A stretch of DNA of 64,000 bases from Ariolimax columbianus (GCA_036924085.1 JAVGWX010000011.1:20364455-20428454), one strand, 5' to 3'; counted from the first letter of the stretch, positions 1 through 10,335 are shown. Notes: generated by a model from the letters alone, not told the origin. Translations and numbers: made by a program.

Positions 1-335
1 AGTAATTTTTACCGAGCTAACGACTCGCAGCAGAGTTATATCGTAGAGATTATAGATTTGTAAGCTAGTAGTTTTTACCGAGCTAACGACTCGCAGCAGA
101 GTTATGTCATAGGGATTATAGATTTGTAAGTTAGTAGTTTTTACCGAGCTAACGACTCGCAGCAGAGTTATGTCATAGAGATTATAGATTTGTAAGTTAG
201 TAGTTTTTACCGAGCTAACGACTCGTAGCAGAGTTATGTCATAGAGATTATAGATTTGTAAGTTAGTAGTTTTTACCGAGCTAACGACTCGCAGAAGAGT
301 TATGCCACAGAGATTATAGTTTTATAAGTTAGTAG
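1..335. repeat. 66-bp tandem array, about 5 copies
   Basis: The motif accgagctaacgactcgcag recurs at 11, 77, 143, 209 and 275, an exact 66-bp spacing. Copies differ at a few positions. The array is cut by the window start and decays after about 335. No coding potential is seen. Confidence 0.95.
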
Positions 336-530
336 TGACCTTCGCCAAACGGCATGGATGATGAAACCTTCAGATGTACTCTGGAACAGAAGTTTTCATG
401 TGTCATGCTTGGACCGTTACATCGTCACTATCTGTGTTCTAATATTTGGGCCCCGGTATTTCCACCTAACAATATTACATTTGCTGATTGTACTCCCATT
501 TTGTCACAGTGCCTATCCACATATCTTGTT
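336..530. other. Unassigned spacer
   Basis: Unique-looking AT-rich sequence between the 66-bp array and the candidate minus-strand exon. The short + ORF here has no recognisable features. Confidence 0.4.
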
Positions 531-810
531 TTAATTAATTGTATTTGGGGGTTTTGTATCTACACATTCATCGATTGAATCCGAAGACGATAATCTACGT
601 AATACCCGCCCTCTTCTTAAATCTTCATTACCTTGATGGTCAAAGATTTCGGATAAATTGCGGAATGATGTTCGATGACCACACCTAAGACCAGAAGTTA
701 CGCTTACAGGCTGCCTAACATATTCTTCTGATTCTTGTTCATCTTGTTGTTTTTTTGTATCTTCAAGTTGTTGTACTGATTCTTGGCTCACAGACGTTGA
801 CATCGGCATC
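531..810 (-). CDS. Candidate terminal exon of an unseen minus-strand gene
   Basis: Reading on the minus strand, a pyrimidine-bearing acceptor ending ttcacaacag (811-820) precedes an open frame of 92 codons ending in TAA at 531-533. The peptide is hydrophilic: a Q/E/S-rich first third, then RTSFRNLSEIF, then a basic RRGRVLRRLSSSDSIDE segment that resembles kinase sites. There is no membrane segment and no recognised domain. The composition looks like a cytoplasmic C-terminal tail rather than random translation. I do not recognise the family. It could also be a chance ORF or an independent gene starting at the ATG at 809. Confidence 0.35.
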
Positions 811-1121
811 CTGTTGTGAATAAATTGGATTTAAGTCATTCAATCCATAATTGTCCTGGGCGATGGACAAGTTACTCTAACTCAGTCAACTTTCCTTGCA
901 AATCATATAATGCTATTATGAAATTTAATATATTATGCGATTTAAATCAGAATATAAATAAAAAACGGCATTTAACATTGGTGCGTGGGGAGAGGTGGGT
1001 ATTTAAATCGCATTTAAATGTAACCTGTCACAAGCCGAGTATGCTGGCTCTGTGGCATGGTAAGGTAGTTTGCAAGCCGTTGTGTCGGTTGTACGTAATG
1101 TATCGGTTACAAAAGGAAGGT
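811..1121. other. Unassigned spacer
   Basis: AT-rich DNA with repeated aaatcgcatttaaat-like words near 940-1020. No gene or repeat family is recognised. Confidence 0.4.
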
Positions 1122-2340
1122 AAGACCAGAGTGCCTGCATCCCGAGTTACCTCCAGTTGTCTCGACCAATAGTCTTGCCACTGATCCAAGATAACTCGGG
1201 ATAAGAGTGAGATTGATGACCACCGCATAATCTTCCTCACTATAATCCAAATACAACGCACATCACATTATTAAGATAAGAGTGAGATTGATGACCAGCA
1301 CATTCTCTCCCTCACTATAATCCAAATACAACGCACATCACATTATTAAGATAAGAGTGAGATTGAAGACCACCGCATAATCTTCCTCACTATAATCCAA
1401 ATACAACGCACATCACATTATTAAGATAAGAGTGAGATTGAAGACCACCGCATAATCTTCCTCACTATAATCCTCATACAACGCACATCACATTATTAAG
1501 ATAAGAGTGAGATTGAAGACCACCGCATAATCTTCCTCACTATAATCCTCATACAACGCACATCACATTATTAAGATAAGAGTGAGATTGAAGACCACCG
1601 CATAATCTTCCTCACTATAATCCTCATACAACGCACATCACATTATTAAGATAAGAGTGAGATTGAAGACCACCGCATAATCTTCCTCACTATAATCCTC
1701 ATACAACGCACATCACATTATTAAGATAAGAGTGAGATTGAAGACCACCGCATAATCTTCCTCACTATAATCCTCATACAACGCACATCACATTATTAAG
1801 ATAAGAGTGAGATTGAAGACCACCGCATAATCTTCCTCACTATAATCCTCATACAACGCACATCACATTATACAGACAATTCCGTCTGATGTTGCGGCCA
1901 TCATCGAATCGCGATGGGCAATAACTGAACGGTTACAAGAACAAATGCTAAGGTTGTCCTATACGACCACTAGGGATGACATGTTCAGATATTTGCACAG
2001 AAATAGGTCTCATTATGGTCTAAGGTGACAACATAAGCGACCGTTTTGTTTTTCCAGAGTATGTCCGGTGTTGATCTGTAGCTTGGTCCCGCGGGATTCA
2101 AGCGAACCTTGATCTCAAAGGAGGTGGGACCAGAGTGCCTGCATCCTGAAAAACCTCCAGTCGTCTTGACTTATGTCTTGCCACTGGCCCACGGTAGGTC
2201 ATGACCAGAGAGTGAGGCTGATGACCAGCGCAGCTACTTCCTCACTATAATTCAAATACAGCACAAGTTACATCATCGAGACAAAGACAGTCTGATAGCG
2301 TCGCCATAATTTAATGCGATGGACGACTAACTATAGCTTG
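1122..2340. repeat. Dispersed element in two copies, one internally amplified
   Basis: The block beginning gaccagagtgcctgcatcc occurs at about 1122 and again at about 2131. Both copies continue through a tcttgccactg segment, a gagtgagattgatgacc-like segment, cctcactataatccaaatac and acgcacatcacatta, ending in a similar tail near agacaattccgtctgatg (1873) and agacaaagacagtctgatag (2279). In the first copy the middle is amplified to nine 75-bp units; the second has one. A third tail copy lies at 53665-53760. The element type is unknown: no ORF and no clear tRNA-like boxes. Confidence 0.75.
1197..1870. repeat. 75-bp tandem array, 9 copies
   Basis: The word ataagagtgagattga starts at 1201, 1276, 1351, 1426, 1501, 1576, 1651, 1726 and 1801. 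The first units read gattgatgac, later units gattgaagac, and the later units also share a tcctcatac change. Homogenisation is therefore directional along the array. It lies inside a dispersed element. Confidence 0.97.
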
Positions 2341-2454
2341 GTAGATTAAAGCGCTCTTTGTGGTAAAGTATATTTACATGGGTATAAACGGGATGGGTCA
2401 AAGGCAGCATAAAGACAAACTTGATTGTCTAAAGAGCACACGAGAACACGATTC

Positions 2455-2912
2455 ATGGCCCAAGTACTTATTGGAGCCAATGATGGCCCAAGTATTTATT
2501 GGAGCCAAGATTGATGGCCCAAATACTTATTGGAGCCAAGATTGATGGCCCAAGTACTTATTGGAGCCAGGATTGATGGCCCAAGTACTTTTTAGAGCCA
2601 AGATTGATGGCCCAAGTACTTATTGGAGCCAAGATTGATGGCCCAAGTACTTATTGGAGCCAAGATTGATGGCCCAAGTCCTTATTGGAGCCAAGATTGA
2701 TGGCCCAAGTACTTATTGGAGCCAAGATTGATGGCCCAAGTACTTATTGGAGCCACGATTGATGGCCCAAGTACTTATTGGAGCCAAGATTGATGGCCCA
2801 AGTACTTAGTGGAGCCAAGATTGATGGCCCAAGTACTTATTGGAGCCAAGATTGATGGCCCAAGTACTTATTGGAACCAAGATTGATGGCCTAAGTACTT
2901 ATTGGAGTCATA
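2455..2912. repeat. 31-bp tandem array, about 15 copies
   Basis: The unit gatggcccaagtacttattg plus gagccaagatt repeats every 31 bp after one 28-bp first unit. Single-base variants are scattered. The array ends at about 2912. It is not coding: 31 is not a multiple of three and stops occur. Confidence 0.96.
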
Positions 2913-3390
2913 TCAAATTGTTAAATTGTATTCTTCAGGTAGTGTTAAATGGACTGATATCATGTGGTAGAGTGGTCTGCCGGGGTCTTTGTGTATGACA
3001 CAAACAAGAATAGCACCACTGCCCCACAGAGAGCATATCGTAAGAGGCGACTAACTGTGTGAGATGGCATAACACCGGTCATGGTTAGATGGTTTGTTAA
3101 GAGCAGAATAGATGACGCCTAACAGGCTGCGGGTCTTCTTTGCTCTAGTATTTGAGTATATTAAGATAGAGACTCGCACATCGTTTAACCACCCTCTGTA
3201 GCAATTGTCCCAACACAGTGGAGTAATAAGCTGCTCGAGTCTAGCCCGCTAAGCAGAAAATCCTCCTCCTTTCGGCATTCACCTCTGTATATGTACAGGT
3301 CAACCAAGACTTAGGTATTAACTATTTGCATTGTTTCTTAACAGCATACCTTCATGACTACCTTTTTTACCAGTCTACCTGTCCATATCT
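2913..3390. other. Unassigned, possible retroelement debris
   Basis: Contains agaatagcaccactgcccca, which resembles agaatagcaccactgcacct at about 10152, so part may be a dispersed repeat. No ORF with recognisable domains is present. Confidence 0.3.
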
Positions 3391-4000
3391 GCTTCCATAC
3401 ATACTTAAAATTATATTATTTATCTATTTATTTACCTATCTGTCCACTTACATACCTGTCTACCGGTCTACCAACTTACTTATCTACCAATCTTTCTATT
3501 CACATACTTGTCGACATTGACCTACTATACTGGGATTACAGTGTGCCAGAGTATCGAGTTCACGCACAGGTTTTTTAAAAATCCGAGCCGTTGTTCGTTC
3601 ATAATACGACCGATCCTCCAGTCGCCTCGGCTGTGAATGGGTACCTGACGTATGAGTTGAGAAAAGTAAAAACAGCAAGGAAGGGAAATAGTCACCCCAG
3701 CTCACAATGGCTTTGACTTGGTACATGAAGAGTTACATTGTCCCAGACGGCAGTTGTTGCCATGGGACTGACCTTTACCTTAACCTATTTACCTTTCCAC
3801 TAACTAAACTACTTACTTACCTGAAAACTAACATATATGCTTACCCTCTTGCTGAACTTCACAACCATATAATTGTTTGTCTACCTATCTACCCACAAAC
3901 GTATCTTTCTACCATTCAATCTACTTTACTGCCCTCCTAAAAACCTACTAACATTCATGCCTACTTTGCTATCTACATTTCTATCTAAATACCGATATTT
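3391..4000. repeat. Degenerate (TACC/TATC) tetranucleotide tracts
   Basis: Two blocks of imperfect tatctattta/tacctacc repeats (about 3391-3520 and 3765-4000) flank a SINE-like segment. The overlapping short ORFs rich in Y, L, T and S are low-complexity artefacts. Confidence 0.7.
3535..3725 (+). mobile_element. tRNA-derived SINE, partial
   Basis: A degraded B-box-like gtatcgagttcacgcac near 3550 is followed by the central motif ccagtcgcctcggctgtgaa, then tgggtacctgac, agtaaaaacagcaaggaag and caccccagc. The same order occurs in SINEs at 9295-9545, 9555-9810, 23793-24030 and 39615-39795. No A box is recognisable. Confidence 0.6.
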
Positions 4001-4014
4001 TTTCCAGTGAGATG

Positions 4015-4715
4015 AGAATTAACGTCTAGTCAGGTAAAACTTACTAATCGGGCAATGTTAGTCAGGCTCAGGTGAAACTTACTAATCGGGCAATGTTAGT
4101 CAGGCTCAGGTGAAACTTACTAATTGGGGGATGTTAGTCAGGGTCAGGTGAAACTTACTAATTGGGGGATGTTAGTCAGGGTCAGGTGAAACTTACTAAT
4201 TGGGGGATGTTATTCAGGGGCAGGTGAAACGTACTAATCGGGCAATGTTAGTCAGGCTCAGGTGAAACTTACTAATTGGGGGATGTTAGTCAGGGTCAGG
4301 TGAAACGTACTAATCGGGCAATGTTAGTCAGGGTCAGGTGAAACTTACTAATCGAGCAATGTTAGCCAGGGTCAGGTGAAACAAGTTGATCGGACAATGT
4401 TATTCAGGGTCAGACGAAATATACTGATCTGACAATGTTAGTCAGGGTCAGGCGAAATATACTAACCAAGACGCCATCTCACTTCCACACAGTTCTTCCT
4501 GGAAACTGAATGCTTCATGGCAGTCTGGTTAACGAGATGTGGGATCAGCATGAAACCCGCGATACGTCGATAACGCAAGCGTAGCACAACCAACTGGAGG
4601 ACCGTGGTCCACCTTCATCAGCACGCTCAGGGTGTGTGGAAAACTTCTGCAACCCGCCATTTTAAGTGCATTCAATAAAGTAATCTTACTCGTTGTGAGC
4701 ATTCAACAACAACAA
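4015..4715 (+). mobile_element. SINE-like family S, copy 1, with expanded 5' array
   Basis: After a 38-bp array (4031-4470) the copy continues through the family S body (tcctggaaactgaatgcttc, tctggttaacgag, tcagcacgctcagg, acccgccattttaag) and ends in gcattcaacaacaacaaag. The same body is present at 42812-43150 and 59470-59755 (+) and at 25945-26275 and 39805-40150 (minus). The 3' end is CAA-rich. No ORF, so it is non-autonomous. Pol III boxes are not evident. Confidence 0.7.
4031..4470. repeat. 38-bp tandem array, about 11 copies
   Basis: The unit caggtgaaacttactaatcg plus ggcaatgttagtcaggct repeats every 38 bp. Two subtypes (aatcgggcaatg and aattgggggatg) are interspersed. Compared with the unexpanded end of family S at 26200-26275 (reverse strand), the unit is recognisably the element's own end. 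Confidence 0.93.
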
Positions 4716-4851
4716 AGAAGAAATGCAGAAAAGGATTTAGATTAAATGTGGTTACCTGTTATAAAAAACATGATGTGTGAAGAAATACCAGTATTACAAT
4801 AATACGCATTACTGCAATGCGGGGATACAGGACAACGAAACACAAGATAAA

Positions 4852-5362
4852 TCTTCTTCTTCTTCTTCGTATGCTGTAGAACGTCAACCTGTATTTGTTC
4901 GAAGCAAGCATCTGTCATCCTGAGGCTGTCGACACTGCCATAGAGCTTGTCTAGTGTTGCCACTGGTGATGGCCACATGTGCTTTCTCTGGTCCTCGTAT
5001 GTCGAGCAGTTTTGCAGCAGATGTTCAGCGGTCATTTTCCCTGTACCACAAGTGCATTCGTCAGTGCCATCTATTTTAAGTTTATTGAATAGATGGTACC
5101 TCAATCTGTTGTGGCCTGTACGGAGTCTGAAGACCACGACCTGCTCTCTTCTGTTCAACTGGTAATAGGCATCATTTTTTGTGTGTAGCCAGTATGTTCT
5201 GTTTCCCATTTGGCCTTGTATCTGGCCCTAATAAACCTTTTGGACTTTTCGCAGGTCACACTAGAATCTAGTTGTGGTAACCTTGCACCTTCTTTTGCCA
5301 GTCTGTCTGCCTCTTCGTTGCCTTGGATGTTACAGTGGGATGGAACCCACTGTACCACTACT
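4852..5362 (-). mobile_element. LINE family A, 5'-truncated copy
   Basis: On the minus strand this encodes the RNase H tail (QWVPSHCNIQGNEEADRLAK), the linker and the C-terminal CCHC region (DECTCGTGKMTAEHLLQNC) found in the 791-aa ORF at 17262. It ends with (GAA)n, seen as ttcttcttcttcttcg at 4852. An imperfect duplication acaagataaat / acaagacaaat flanks it (about 4842-4852 and 5363-5373). It is frameshifted and non-functional. Confidence 0.88.
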
Positions 5363-5582
5363 ACAAGACAAATGAAAGGACGAAAAACGGTACTTACATT
5401 TGTTGCAAATCCAACTGGTTGATACTAGAACGTTTATATAGGTTTTCCTTCATGGTCGAGTCCATTTTCTTATTATTGTGTGTGTGGGACAGAGTCATGG
5501 ACATATTATCACTATCGACATCATTACCAAATAGAATACATACAGAAACGTTATATACTATATACTATATTAGTGGTGAAAG

Positions 5583-5810
5583 AAATTGTTGTTGTTATTT
5601 TTGTTGCTGTTGTTATTGTTGTTGTTAATGCGGTTGTTGCTGTTGTTATTGTTGTTGTAATTGTTTTTGTTATTGAATACCTAAAAGAGTAAGTTTACTC
5701 TTTTGTCCGCCCTGAACAGGACGTTAAGTAGCGGCATGCAGTAGTTTTCCTCACATTCCGAGCTCAAGCAATCTGATCAAGGTGGACCGGGATACATCTA
5801 TATATATTCG
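5583..5810 (-). mobile_element. SINE-like family S fragment with expanded (GTT)n tail
   Basis: Positions 5692-5810 match the 3' part of family S in minus orientation (ttactcttttgtccgccctg, aacaggacgttaag, cctcacattccgagc). Immediately beside it lies about 90 bp of GTT-rich DNA (5583-5673), the complement of the family's CAA-rich 3' tail, here lengthened. Confidence 0.65.
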
Positions 5811-5985
5811 TAATGCAACATGGGTTTTTTTTATCATTCTTCCACGAACGGAACGCAATGGCAACCTACCATACTGCCCACTTACTAAGAAACTTGTAAC
5901 AGCCAAATAGATTGGCGGCTATAGGAAGCGACGTTCTGTGAAAAATATGCGACTTACTTTTTAAAAAAAAATATATATTTATTTA
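5811..5985. other. Unassigned AT-rich spacer
   Basis: No gene, SINE box or tandem repeat is recognised between the family S fragment and the next SINE. Confidence 0.35.
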
Positions 5986-5989
5986 AAAA

Positions 5990-6355
5990 GAAGTAAAGTA
6001 AAGTAACCCATAGCATTTTTATTTGGCTTTTGTCATGTATGTTTCTCTCCTCGGGCCAGGTCTTCTCACGGGAGTCTTGGTGCAGTGGACATGTTTGCAG
6101 GATGTGTTCTGGAGTCTGGGGTCCTCTCTGGGGTGTGAGGTGTTAGCGATCTCACATTTCAAAGGCTCGGCTATATGAGGGCGGTAGCCATCTCCTCTCC
6201 CTCTCCGCTTTTACTTCCCAGACTGAACCGGTACCCATTTTAAGGCTGGGTCCACCCGGGAGCCATTGCGGTCTGAAAAAAATATTACCGCCTCAACCGG
6301 GGAATGAACCCCTCAGATGCGAAGCCAGCGCGCTAATCACTGCGCTACGCGTTTT
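5990..6355 (-). mobile_element. tRNA-derived SINE, interrupted
   Basis: Read on the minus strand: A box gcgcagtgattagcgcgc, B box gggttcattcccc, then a central cccagccttaaaatgggtac, agtaaaagcggagagg and atggctaccgcc. This matches the intact relative at 9555-9810. Between the 3'-terminal segment agtaacccatagcatt and the rest, a foreign segment of about 100 bp from LINE family B is present (6030-6128). Confidence 0.85.
6030..6128 (-). mobile_element. LINE family B fragment inside a SINE
   Basis: Matches 8895-8997 and 57770-57872: ctcgggccaggtcttctcac, gggagtcttggtgcagtgga, tctggggtcctctctg. It lacks the (GAA)n end that true 3' ends of family B carry, so it is a doubly truncated piece. Confidence 0.8.
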
Positions 6356-6599
6356 TTAATTTGCATTCATTTTCGAGTACATTGGTAAGTTGGTCTTCCA
6401 TTTTCTCCCAGAGCATCTCCCTTTGGCTGGTATGTTTATTGAAATTTCGAATGATCGCTACATGTTTTCACCTCTGAACTGTTCTATATTTATGTGTTAC
6501 GTTGATAGCGTGTATGCCTTTTGTTTAGTGGGAATCCTTGAACGTACTTCATAATGGGATATAATGGGTCGAAGGCAATGTTTGATACAACTCTTTTTT

Positions 6600-7226
6600 T
6601 CATTAGCTGAAAGACAACTACAATGGAAACGATAATTCGAACAGACTCCAGAGGCGAACTGAAACCCATCTCATGCACAGAACGAGATAGACTCTTAAAG
6701 GAGATACAATCTATTATGAGGCTACTATCTCAAAACACACATTTACTCCCACCGTGGAGTCTGGTACTCTGAAGTGTGATTAAAATCGAGAAAGCAGATG
6801 AGCTCGAAAAAGCGGGAAGTGACGTCACGCAGACTCGCATTCCACAGAGCTATGAATAAGCAAAGACACTAATCAGACGATCCATGAAGATGGAATGGAG
6901 AGAACAGCATAAAAAATACATGCCAGAAAATGTCAGCACAGACAAACTTGGTAGAGACGGGCAGACAGAGATCTTCAAACTCAGAACGGGATACCGCAGG
7001 TTCAAGACCAACCGCAACATAATGATTTTTGAGCCACCACCACGTGCGATTGTGGAGAACTCCAGCAAACACCAGAACATATCCTGCATGACTGATCTAC
7101 TTCTGCATACCAAAGATAGGCAGTCTGGTCTGAGGTAGCGACCATGCTCGAAAAGCCACAGGGTACATATGAAGACCTGAAACGCACAGTCTCCATCGTG
7201 AACCTCACCCGGACTAGAAGCATAGC
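6600..7226 (+). pseudogene. LINE family D 3' end (RNase H tail and CCHC region)
   Basis: A frameshifted + reading gives KADELEKAGSD (the RNase H ADxLAKxG region), then TEIFKLRTGYRRFKTN, the conserved FRLRTGHNRLxxH segment of RNase H-bearing LINEs, and in another frame CDCGELQQTPEHILHD, the C-terminal CCHC motif. The body ends at about 7215 and passes directly into GAA repeats. Related to but clearly different from family A. Non-functional. Confidence 0.75.
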
Positions 7227-7676
7227 ATGTTGATGAAGAAGAAGAAGAAAAACAAGAAGAAGAAGAAGAAGAATAAGACTACAGAAGGAAGGAAGGAAGG
7301 AAGGGAGGAAGGGGGGGAAGGGAGGAAGGGAGAAGGAAAGGAGAGGGAAGGGAGAGGGAAGGAAAAGAGGGAAAAAAGGGAAAAGAGGGAAAAAAGGGAA
7401 AAGAGGGAAAAAAGGGAAAAGAGGGAAAAAAGGGAAAAGAGGGAAAGGAGGGAAGGGCAAGGGGAAGGGGAAAGAAATAAAAGGAAAAAAAGAAAGGAAA
7501 AGAAAGGAACGAGAAAAAGAAAGGAAAGGAAAAAAGAAACAGAAGGGAAAAAAAGAAACAGAAGGGGAAAAGGGAGAGGAGGGGGGAAGGGATGGAGAGA
7601 GGAAGGGAGGGAAAGGGGAAGGGAAGAGAAAAGAGGAAGGAGGGAGAAAGCCAGAGACAGAGAGAGAGAGAGAGGA
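7227..7676 (+). repeat. 450-bp polypurine tract grown from a LINE (GAA)n tail
   Basis: Starts as gaagaagaag at the 3' end of a LINE and continues as GGAAGG, an 18-bp gggaaaaaagggaaaaga motif repeated about four times (7365-7445) and GAGA runs. Nearly every base on the + strand is A or G. The overlapping K/E/R-rich and S/P/F-rich ORFs are low-complexity artefacts. Confidence 0.92.
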
Positions 7677-7689
7677 GAAAATGCAACTC

Positions 7690-7955
7690 TTTGAGGATGT
7701 CATGTGGTTCAAAAATGAGTCTTTGAAAACTTACAGTGAATTTCGTAGTTAAAGAGCCAATTTCCTTGAGGGTGAGTTTGAGTTGCATCTGTTCGTACTT
7801 GACCCTCTGTGCTTGTTGGCGCTCTCTTCGTGAGATCAGTGATAGCGCCCTGACTTGCTCTATGGCAACACTAAAAAATGAACATTAATCAACTGATTGA
7901 TGAACTGTAGACGTACTATAGATGCACACAACGTTCATACCAGGGACGTTCAAGT
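7690..7955. other. Unassigned spacer
   Basis: Sequence between the polypurine tract and the mariner relic. Nothing recognisable. Confidence 0.35.
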
Positions 7956-7959
7956 CGAA

Positions 7960-8700
7960 CTGGAACTTTTTTTGTAAGGGGAAAAAAATGAGTTTCAAGT
8001 AGTCAAAATGTGCATTTAATTTTCCATATAATCTTCTGCAACGTTTATGCACTTTTCCCATCGTTCAAGTAATGCTTCAGTGTAGAAAGAGTTGTCAGTA
8101 TGTCTTGACCAATCCCGGACAACCTGTTTCACTTCGTCATCAGTGATGAAATACTGACCTTCCTGAAATTTTGTTAGGGGTCCAAACAGATGAAAATCGC
8201 TTGGAGCGAGGTTTGCGGTGCAAGGTGGATGTGGCAATATCTCCAAACCGAGTTGCTGCAGATCGTGCAGTGAGCCGTATTAGGTCGAGCGATAACTTGC
8301 AGAAGGAGGACTTCCCTTTGTAATCGACCTTCAGAAAATGAAAATGCTTACGAATAATAGCATTCGCCGTTCCTAAAGAACGACTTGTCTGTTGTGTATT
8401 TTCTCGACAGGTTATGCGTCGATTTTCCAGGATACGGCGTTCCACAATCTGGATATTCACATGAATGACTGTAGCAGGATGAGAGTCACCACGGCCGGGG
8501 ATAATCACTCACGGCCTTCTCTAAAACGCTTGCACCATTCAAATGTTTTACTGCGGCTGAGTGCCTCATCCCCCATATTGTGATTGCAGCTTTCTGTAAA
8601 TTTCCGCAGGTCTCACGCCTTATTTCACAAAAGAAGCTGGTGTTGTCCGCCATTATTATTTTATCTGTCACGTAACTGACCCATGGCAAGTTAGCCATCT
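7960..8700 (-). pseudogene. mariner-like transposase relic
   Basis: Minus-strand frames give, in order, an N-terminal part with EKAVSDYPRPW (family: D/E-x-DPRPGR), a middle part IVERRILENRRITCRENTQQ (family: I..DRR.T..E) and a C-terminal part with CTANLAPSDFHLFGPL and WEKCINVAEDY, the characteristic HPPYSPDLAPSDFHLF and RWxKCI signatures. Frameshifts and loss of the middle catalytic region make it non-functional. Inverted repeats are not convincing; a possible end is near 7945. Confidence 0.85.
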
Positions 8701-8793
8701 AGCTGTTATAGGTGAAAGTGCCCCTAACTAATGATAGTAGTTGCATCGCGCTAAACCCATTCAGGTAGAACTAAAACATCAAAATCCCGTTTT

Positions 8794-9186
8794 CTTCTTC
8801 TTCTTTGTGTTCGGTTTCGTATGCTCTTTTTAAGCCACCAGATGGGCTGCCTCAATGAAGTGACACGTCAGTCGCAGGTCCTTAATGGTTCCTCACAGTT
8901 TGTCATGTGTGTTTCTCCTAGGGCCAGGTCTTCTGACGGGAGTCTTGGTGCAGTGGACATGTTTGCAGGATGTATTCTGGAGTCTGGGGTCCTCTCTGAC
9001 ATGTGCATTATGCAGTCTGTGCTGCTTTGACTTTATGCATGTGTGCATTTAGTCTGCAATGACCTATTCTGAAGCGAAAAATTTTGGTATACTGTTTCCT
9101 ATTCAGTCTATTGATTGAGTCCTGTGGGTATTTACTGTTTGTTCTCTCTATCCACTGTTGTTTATCATTTTTTTTTGGAAAAAAAG
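8794..9186 (-). mobile_element. LINE family B, 5'-truncated copy
   Basis: Minus strand: IFRFRIGHCRLNAHMHK (conserved LINE C-terminal segment) followed by a 3'UTR shared with 57690-57960 and a (GAA)n end (ttcttcttctt at 8794). Flanked by tcccgtttt at 8785-8793 and 9187-9195, with further similarity upstream, consistent with a target-site duplication. Confidence 0.87.
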
Positions 9187-9294
9187 TCCCGTTTTGATTT
9201 GAACTCCCCTGGTACATACACATTGTACGTCGTGGCCTGGGTATTTACTAGTTTCGCTTACACACACCACGTTTAAAAAAAAAAAGTAATGGGT

Positions 9295-9545
9295 GTATTT
9301 CGGTAGACCTAACCACTGTTCGAAAATGAAGTATTAAAGATTTCAGTATACGAAGCCACAGATTGAGTGGAGTAGGGTTTCCAGTTGACATCCTTGCAGC
9401 TTTATTCTTCCCTAACCGTAATTTAGGTACCAATTTACAGCTTGGGTCGACTGCATCGTGACAGAAGCGTGACAGTTGCGGGAGTTGAACCTTGTACATT
9501 TTGAGTGAAAAAGGAGTGCTCTACCATTACATTAAACAGAGTCAC
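9295..9545 (-). mobile_element. tRNA-derived SINE
   Basis: Minus strand: A-box-like taatggtagagcactcc, B box aaggttcaactcccgc, then gcagtcgacccaagctgtaa, attggtacc, ttagggaagaataaagctgc. The order and words match the other SINEs here. The head differs from the 9555-9810 copy, so two tRNA-related heads share one central domain. Confidence 0.8.
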
Positions 9546-9554
9546 CTAATCCCC

Positions 9555-9810
9555 ACGGATAAGTAAAGTAACCCATAGCATTACTGCCGTAGGGGTGTAA
9601 GGTGTTAGGCTCGGCTATATAAGGGCGGTAGCCATCTCTTCTCCCTCGCCGCCTTTACTTCCCGGACTGAACCAGTACCCATTTAAGACTGGGTCGACTC
9701 GGGAGTCGTTGCAGTCTGAAAAAACATTTCCCCCTCAACTGGGGAATAAACCTAGGACCACTCAGATGCGAAGCCAGAGCGCTAACCACTGCGCTACGCG
9801 ACTCCTCGTG
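9555..9810 (-). mobile_element. tRNA-derived SINE, near complete
   Basis: Minus strand: gcgcagtggttagcgctctg (A box), taggtttattccccag (B box), then cccgagtcgacccagtctta, aatgggtactgg, agtaaaggcggcgagggag, atggctaccgcc and a tail reaching atgggttactttactta. Best preserved of its family in the window. The central cgacccag...aaatgggtac block resembles conserved central domains known from mollusc and other metazoan SINEs; I do not assign a named superfamily. Confidence 0.88.
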
Positions 9811-10333
9811 TACCAGGTTCAAATCTTGTTGCCCTCGATTTCACGTGCTTCTGAACCGAGCGAGTAGATTCAATCCCCAGTTGATACGGTATATTTTTCG
9901 ATCGTAAACGGTTCTGTGTTCTACTCAGTCTCAAAAGTTGGGTGCCAGAGCAAGTCTGGGAGAAATGAGGCGGCTGACGTGAAACTTACCACATCACGCG
10001 CATTAGGTCATAGGTCAAAGTCAAATATTGGGCCTAACCCCATTTTACCCAACATGCTACACTGACATCGAACCCTTTACCTTCTACGTAAGGTAATAAC
10101 GGTAATTACGTCTCCAATCTGGGAATCTTCAACCCATACTAGGAAGTAAAGAATAGCACCACTGCACCTCAACTTGTCAGCGCTATGCACAGGGATACAA
10201 CAAATACACGGCAGATCATCTGTTGCAGCTCTGTCCATGCTTCCATTGTTTCCTTAATGTTTGCCTCATTTCTATCTCCTTCATGTATGTTTTGGTCTAC
10301 ATCTACTTGTCATGTCTTCGTGATTCCAAAATA
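9811..10333. other. Unassigned, about 520 bp
   Basis: Contains tRNA-like words (accaggttcaaatcttgt at 9820) that may be SINE debris. No coding region is recognised. Confidence 0.3.
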
Positions 10334-10335
10334 TA

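Noticed and set aside
1188..1870. CRISPR-like regular spacing of repeats.
   Set aside because: Here and in the other arrays whole units, including what would be spacers, are repeated. These are ordinary eukaryotic tandem repeats.
7002..7788. Long ORFs rich in S/P/F or K/E/R over the polypurine tract.
   Set aside because: Low-complexity translation of a purine tract that follows a LINE tail.
9295..9810. Functional tRNA genes suggested by A and B boxes.
   Set aside because: The boxes lead into long conserved SINE bodies and no complete cloverleaf with paired acceptor arms is apparent. They are tRNA-derived SINEs.
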